A stretch of DNA of 10,012 nt, taken from Spirochaetales bacterium (GTDB taxonomy: Bacteria > Spirochaetota > Spirochaetia > Sphaerochaetales > Sphaerochaetaceae). The translations under genes were made by a program, and so were the position numbers. The stretch is taken from assembly GCA_022785155.1 (NCBI GenBank), contig JALFRH010000025.1:1-10012 (forward strand). Direction: 5' to 3'. The notes beneath the pieces were generated by a model, which saw only the letters and a program-made list of their open reading frames with translations, had not been told where the DNA came from and did no database searches. Positions 6,595 through 10,012 of the stretch are shown piece after piece (positions within the stretch are counted from its first letter, which is position 1; every line of letters starts with the position of its first letter).

Positions 6595-7182
6595 ATGGAT
6601 TGGAAACTCTTATTTCTCAACAGTATTTTATTGGGGTTTGGATTGGCCTTGGATGCATTCAGTGTATCTGTAGCCGATGCGATGGCCTATCCTGACATGA
6701 AGAGAGGAAAGAAGCTGTCAATCGCCCTTACCTTTGCTGTTTTCCAGACACTGATGCCTCTTTTGGGGTGGTTCTGTGTCAGAACCATTGCCGACAAGTT
6801 CTCTCTTTTCCAGAAGGCTATTCCTTATATTGCCCTTATACTTTTATGCTATATAGGTATAGAGATGATCGCCGAGGCGAGAAAGGACAATAAAGAGGAA
6901 GAGAGAAGTATTACATCACTGACTTTCGTCACTCTAATAGTCCAAGGCATCGCAACAAGCATAGATGCATTATCTGTAGGATTTGCCATTGCAGACTACG
7001 CATCGATGGAAGCCCTTGCCTCCACAGTACTAATAGGTGTCACCACCTTCATTATCTGCATCTTCGGCTTGGAACTTGGCAGGAAAGTGGGCAAGGCCTT
7101 TTCTGACAAAGCCACACTTTTCGGTGGCTGCATCTTGATGATAATAGGCCTTGAGATATTCATCAAAGGAGTATTCTTCTAA
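6595..7182 (+). CDS. mntP: Manganese efflux pump MntP
   Basis: MntP exports excess Mn2+ across the cytoplasmic membrane. The 195-residue product has six hydrophobic segments arranged as two repeats, each bearing the family's G-x(n)-D-A motif: GFGLALDAFSVSVADAM (14-30; D20) and GIATSIDALSVGFAIAD (118-134; D124). The two membrane aspartates correspond to the functionally important pair in Escherichia coli MntP. A charged loop, ARKDNKEEER (about 95-104), separates the halves. The start at ATG 6595 is chosen because GGAG at 6584-6587 lies 7 bases before it and the homologous N-terminus begins there. An in-frame ATG at 6532 lies inside the riboswitch and is not credible. Expression should rise with Mn2+ through the riboswitch. 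Confidence 0.96.
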   Translation: MDWKLLFLNSILLGFGLALDAFSVSVADAMAYPDMKRGKKLSIALTFAVFQTLMPLLGWFCVRTIADKFSLFQKAIPYIALILLCYIGIEMIAEARKDNKEEERSITSLTFVTLIVQGIATSIDALSVGFAIADYASMEALASTVLIGVTTFIICIFGLELGRKVGKAFSDKATLFGGCILMIIGLEIFIKGVFF

Positions 7183-7187
7183 AGAAA

Positions 7188-7206
7188 TCCCCCCGTTCAA
7201 GGGGGA
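7188..7206. terminator. GC-rich hairpin between mntP and the ABC operon
   Basis: TCCCCC (7188-7193) and GGGGGA (7201-7206) pair around a 7-base loop, between the converging ends of mntP (7182) and the ATPase gene (7226). Read on the minus strand the stem is followed by ATTTCTTT, an interrupted U-tract, so it best suits the ABC operon. On the plus strand no U-tract follows. Confidence 0.65.
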
Positions 7207-7225
7207 AAGTCTGTGATTTTAGTGA

Positions 7226-8302
7226 TTATATTCTTTTCTCTGTTTCTCCATCAAAGAGATATACGCTCTCCATTGGAATCGAGAAACTGATATCACTATC
7301 CATTTCAGGAGTATCGTGGGGATTGACCTTAAGAATAGCCCTCTCTCCCTGGATATCCACATAAACGTTGGTGTTATCTCCAAGAAGCTCTGTCAATTCT
7401 ACGCTTGCCTTTATCAAGAGGCTGTCGCTGCTCTCTCCAAGGACAATGGCTTCAGGTCTGAAACCGAATACGATTTCCTTTCCTTCATACTTTGTGGCCT
7501 TGTCACCAAGCTTTGAAGAAATATCCAGAGTATTTTTACCGATTGTAATCTTACCCTTCTTGACCACAGCTCTGACAAAGTTCATGGGAGGCTCTCCGAT
7601 GAAGCCTGCAACGAATACGTTTACGGGATTGAAGTACAAGTCATAAGGAGTACCTACCTGCTGGATATATCCCTCTTTCATAACGACGATTCTATCAGCC
7701 ATGGTCATAGCTTCAGTCTGGTCGTGGGTGACATATATAGTAGTGGAACCTGTCTTCTGATGGATATCTGTAATCTCGCTGCGCATTGTTACACGCTGCT
7801 TGGCATCCAAGTTTGAAAGAGGCTCGTCCATCAAGAAGATTCCTACCTTTCTGATAATGGCTCTTCCTACAGCGACTCTCTGTCTCTGACCACCGGAGAG
7901 GGCCTTAGGCAATCTATCGAGATAATCGGTGAGACCAAGAATGGAAGCGACGTTCTTCACCTTCTTCTCGATGATATCTTCATCGATACCCTGGAGGGTA
8001 AGTCCGAAGGCCAAGTTGTCATAGACTGTCATTTGTGGGTAGAGGGCATAGCTCTGGAATACCATTGCTACTCCGCGATCCCTTGGACCCTTTTCGTTGG
8101 CTCTTACACCATCAATGAGGAAATCCCCCTTGCTGATATCCTCCAGGCCCGCAATCATTCTCAGTGTTGTGGATTTTCCACATCCTGAAGGGCCTACAAA
8201 CACAATAAACTCGCCTTTTTCAATCTCCAGATTGAAATCATGGACAGCATGGAAGCCATTAGGGTAGATTTTATTTATGTCCTTAAGAGACAGGTATGCC
8301 AT
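7226..8302 (-). CDS. Carbohydrate ABC transporter ATPase, MalK/MsmX/UgpC type (ATPase 1)
   Basis: This 358-residue cytoplasmic ATPase should energise one or more sugar ABC importers. All motor motifs are intact: Walker A GPSGCGKST (37-45), Q-loop Q83, signature LSGGQ (135-139), Walker B FLMDE (156-160) and H-loop H193. After about residue 230 comes a TOBE/OB-type regulatory tail (GEPPMNF, then FRPEAI at about 281). The length is slightly shorter than the usual roughly 370. I start it at ATG 8302, where the typical MAYLSLKDINK begins; AGGAGG inside the end of the upstream gene lies 9 bases before it, and only 2 bases separate the genes. It is the last gene of the operon and is followed by a terminator. 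Such ATPases often serve several permeases, and no classical permease is visible here. Confidence 0.95.
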   Translation of the reverse strand: MAYLSLKDINKIYPNGFHAVHDFNLEIEKGEFIVFVGPSGCGKSTTLRMIAGLEDISKGDFLIDGVRANEKGPRDRGVAMVFQSYALYPQMTVYDNLAFGLTLQGIDEDIIEKKVKNVASILGLTDYLDRLPKALSGGQRQRVAVGRAIIRKVGIFLMDEPLSNLDAKQRVTMRSEITDIHQKTGSTTIYVTHDQTEAMTMADRIVVMKEGYIQQVGTPYDLYFNPVNVFVAGFIGEPPMNFVRAVVKKGKITIGKNTLDISSKLGDKATKYEGKEIVFGFRPEAIVLGESSDSLLIKASVELTELLGDNTNVYVDIQGERAILKVNPHDTPEMDSDISFSIPMESVYLFDGETEKRI

Positions 8303-8304
8303 TT

Positions 8305-8913
8305 TCAGACTCCTCCTTCTACTTTTTTCTTTGCATCGGCGATTATCCTCACGGCCATATGCTTCATCCAAAGGAACAAAAGCTCAAAGCCCATATAGAA
8401 TATGCCGAAGAATATCGGTTCGACACCGAACACGACTCTGTCGTTATTACCAGAGGTACCCACGAAGTTGATACCTTGGTATGTAAAATACACACATCCG
8501 GTCACCAATATGGCATAAAGCACATTGAAAACCAGACTCATATAACTCTTTTTGGGGAACATCATCCATCTGTCATTGGATCCTTCTGGATTTGCCACAA
8601 AACGATAGAGATTGTTTTCAAGAATATCTTTTACAAATCCCATGCCTATGGCTGTAACAAAATACAGATCCAAATTGGAAGGAATATACATTCCCAAACC
8701 CCAAATAAAGAAGTAGCAGACTACTCCACTGAACCAGAACTTAATGAAGAGGGCCTTGAAGACAGGGTTGATGTTAAACCTGGACTTCGACCTGTACTTC
8801 TTCAGTTCCTCTTCCGAATATGAAGGGGTGTTTTCCTTATTTGCATTTACAAGGTCCTCTACAGCTTCAGTCTTGATTCTGTAAAGATCCTCCCCCTTCT
8901 CTTCTTTCTTCAT
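8305..8913 (-). CDS. Uncharacterised four-helix membrane protein B of the ABC operon
   Basis: The 202-residue product has a charged cytoplasmic-looking N-terminus (1-50, with YSEEELKKYRSKS at about 32-44). Four hydrophobic segments follow, at about 53-76, 81-97, 124-146 and 160-183, and then a basic tail (IIADAKKKVEGG). A loop rich in Trp/Met/Phe (NDRWMMFPKKSY, about 113-124) precedes the third helix. I see no EAA loop and only four helices, so it is not a normal MalF/MalG-type permease. ATG 8913 is chosen; a GAGGAG box lies 11 bases before it, rather far. GTG 8925 overlaps the upstream stop (GTGA) but has no spaced ribosome site. From memory, similar proteins recur as hypothetical neighbours of MsmX-type ATPases in Bacillota; that is unverified. 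Function unknown. Confidence 0.88.
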   Translation of the reverse strand: MKKEEKGEDLYRIKTEAVEDLVNANKENTPSYSEEELKKYRSKSRFNINPVFKALFIKFWFSGVVCYFFIWGLGMYIPSNLDLYFVTAIGMGFVKDILENNLYRFVANPEGSNDRWMMFPKKSYMSLVFNVLYAILVTGCVYFTYQGINFVGTSGNNDRVVFGVEPIFFGIFYMGFELLFLWMKHMAVRIIADAKKKVEGGV

Positions 8914-8921
8914 TATGCGAC

Positions 8922-9479
8922 TCACTCCTCACCTGAAATATCCAAGGCTTCCATCTGATCATATCCGTCGATATCTACGGAAGTATTGATTTTGCCCAGA
9001 AGCATCTTGAATACAGGGCTCAATGCTGTAAGTACTGAAGATACAGCAAGAAGAATGATATGCGTATAAAGAACAGATGCAGCTTTTGCAATATATGCTG
9101 TGCCTGCATTTACTACAATTGGGTTTGATTCCCTGAATACTGCTGCAAAAATAAGGTTTCTGTAGTTTATATCACAGAATATGATCACAGCTATCATGAC
9201 AAAAAAGAGAATAAGCATAGGCTTATTGACCTTCTTTCTATGAGGGAAAGCATTGAGATATGTAACAAGGCTGAGAATAGACAACAGCATTGTAATAAAG
9301 CCGCTCAAACCCATTCCCGGCCCCTGGATCTTAGCAGTAGTGTTTGAAATACTTGTAAGATTCAAAGCGTAATAAAGGAATGTCAATACAAATGCTACAA
9401 GACCAATTCTCTGAGGATTGCGCTTGATGGCCACAACCTTCTTTCTGAACCACTCTTTTAATCCTTTCTTCTGGGCCAT
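8922..9479 (-). CDS. Uncharacterised four-helix membrane protein A of the ABC operon
   Basis: The 185-residue product starts with a strongly basic stretch (KKGLKEWFRKKVVAIKRNPQR, about 4-24). It continues with four hydrophobic segments at about 25-42, 56-76, 86-102 and 130-160. The loop after the first helix carries a distinctive SISNTTAKIQGPGMGL (43-58), and a basic HRKKVNKP (80-87) precedes helix three, so the N-terminus is probably inside. The C-terminus is acidic. No EAA loop, signal peptide or catalytic motif is seen. ATG 9479 is chosen because GGGAGGG precedes it at good spacing and it begins one base after the stop of the upstream ATPase; a longer in-frame start at 9557 would lie wholly inside that ATPase. 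Tight packing implies joint expression, and perhaps a complex, with the flanking ATPases. Function unknown. Confidence 0.88.
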   Translation of the reverse strand: MAQKKGLKEWFRKKVVAIKRNPQRIGLVAFVLTFLYYALNLTSISNTTAKIQGPGMGLSGFITMLLSILSLVTYLNAFPHRKKVNKPMLILFFVMIAVIIFCDINYRNLIFAAVFRESNPIVVNAGTAYIAKAASVLYTHIILLAVSSVLTALSPVFKMLLGKINTSVDIDGYDQMEALDISGEE

Positions 9480-9480
9480 A

Positions 9481-10012
9481 TTATTTACCCTCCCTGATTG
9501 CATTTGTGGTTTCTTTATCGAAGAAGTGCATTCTATCGAAAGAGACCTTGATCTCATCGTTCATCTTATAATCACACCAGCCTTTAAGCTTACCTGTGAG
9601 CTTCATACCCTTCTTTTCCCCTACCATGATATTTCCATGCACAAGGGTATTCATACCAAGGTTTTCGTTTGAAGAAACCTTTACAGGAACATCATTTCCA
9701 AGGATGACATTCTCCGGTCTTACACCCAATACAATCTGCTTTCCATCGTATGAAGCGAGAGTAGCCTTGTCTTTGTCTGAAAGAGGAACGGAGAAACCTT
9801 CGCCCGAAAGAACCCCACCCTTGACAGTGACATCCAGGAAGTTCATAGGAGGAAGTCCGATGAATCCGGCGACAAAGAGGTTTGCAGGAGTATCATAGAG
9901 CTCAAGAGGAGTTCCGATCTGCTGGACATGTCCCATGGACATACATACGATTCTGTCGGCAAGAGTAAGGGCCTCGGTCTGGTCATGGGTTACATAAAGC
10001 ATAGTGGCCTTG
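9481..10012 (-). CDS. Carbohydrate ABC transporter ATPase, MalK/MsmX/UgpC type (ATPase 2), C-terminal part
   Basis: The minus strand is open from the right edge to TAA 9483-9481, giving 176 residues of an ATPase whose start and Walker motifs lie beyond the window. The visible part begins just before the switch region YVTHDQTEALTLADRIV, with the H-loop His. It continues through QQIGTPLELYDTPANLFVAG and GLPPMNF into a TOBE-like tail with VRPENVILG. It is a clear but diverged paralogue of the ATPase at 7226-8302, which has the corresponding GEPPMNF and FRPEAIVLGE. The reading frame continues upstream as K-A-T before the Met at 10002, so that Met is internal and not a start. This gene is upstream of membrane protein A in the same operon. 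The two ATPases may form a heterodimer or serve different permeases; the sequence does not decide. Confidence 0.94.
   Translation of the reverse strand, partial: KATMLYVTHDQTEALTLADRIVCMSMGHVQQIGTPLELYDTPANLFVAGFIGLPPMNFLDVTVKGGVLSGEGFSVPLSDKDKATLASYDGKQIVLGVRPENVILGNDVPVKVSSNENLGMNTLVHGNIMVGEKKGMKLTGKLKGWCDYKMNDEIKVSFDRMHFFDKETTNAIREGK

Noticed and set aside
8303..8371. N-terminal extension of ATPase 1 from ATG 8371
   Set aside because: It would lie inside the membrane protein B gene and adds 23 Arg/Lys-rich residues not seen in the family; ATG 8302 has an AGGAGG and the standard start.
9480..9557. Longer start for membrane protein A at 9557
   Set aside because: The extra 26 residues overlap the ATPase 2 coding end in another frame; ATG 9479 has a good GGGAGGG and fits operon spacing.

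Overview
The window carries a compact, moderately AT-rich bacterial chromosome segment. It has strong AGGAG-type Shine-Dalgarno sequences, short intergenic gaps and a Mn2+ riboswitch. Together with MsmX/UgpC-type sugar ATPases and a cytoplasmic pectin-type hydrolase, this suggests a carbohydrate-fermenting, probably host-associated anaerobe of the Bacillota or Spirochaetota. The sequence alone does not settle the phylum. I see no mobile element, CRISPR array, tRNA or rRNA.

Left part (1-4290) is ion and phosphate transport. A LysR-type regulator, cut by the left edge, faces a CPA2-type cation:proton antiporter across a 101-base divergent promoter region with a perfect TATAAT. A 53-codon ORF with its own ribosome binding site follows the antiporter 15 bases later and in the same reading frame. 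A 110-codon orphan ORF lies convergent to it. Next comes a Na+/phosphate cotransporter with a fused PhoU-like tail, starting at GTG.

Middle (4290-7210): a perfect 10-bp inverted repeat separates the phosphate transporter from a convergent pair of minus-strand genes, apt (adenine phosphoribosyltransferase) and, downstream of it, a GH28 polygalacturonase-family hydrolase without a signal peptide. Divergent from apt is mntP (Mn2+ efflux), preceded by a clear yybP-ykoY Mn2+ riboswitch whose closing 3' arm has competing pairing partners. A G/C-rich hairpin closes mntP and, from the other side, the next operon.

Right part (7226-10012) is one tight minus-strand operon: ATPase 2 (3' half visible), membrane protein A (185 aa), membrane protein B (202 aa), ATPase 1 (358 aa). 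Gaps are only 1-8 bases. Both ATPases are MalK/MsmX/UgpC-type with a TOBE-like tail. The two four-helix membrane proteins between them lack any visible EAA loop and are not ordinary sugar permeases. This two-ATPase, two-small-membrane-protein unit is the least explained system here. With the cytoplasmic GH28 nearby it fits import and intracellular breakdown of oligosaccharides, but that link is inference.
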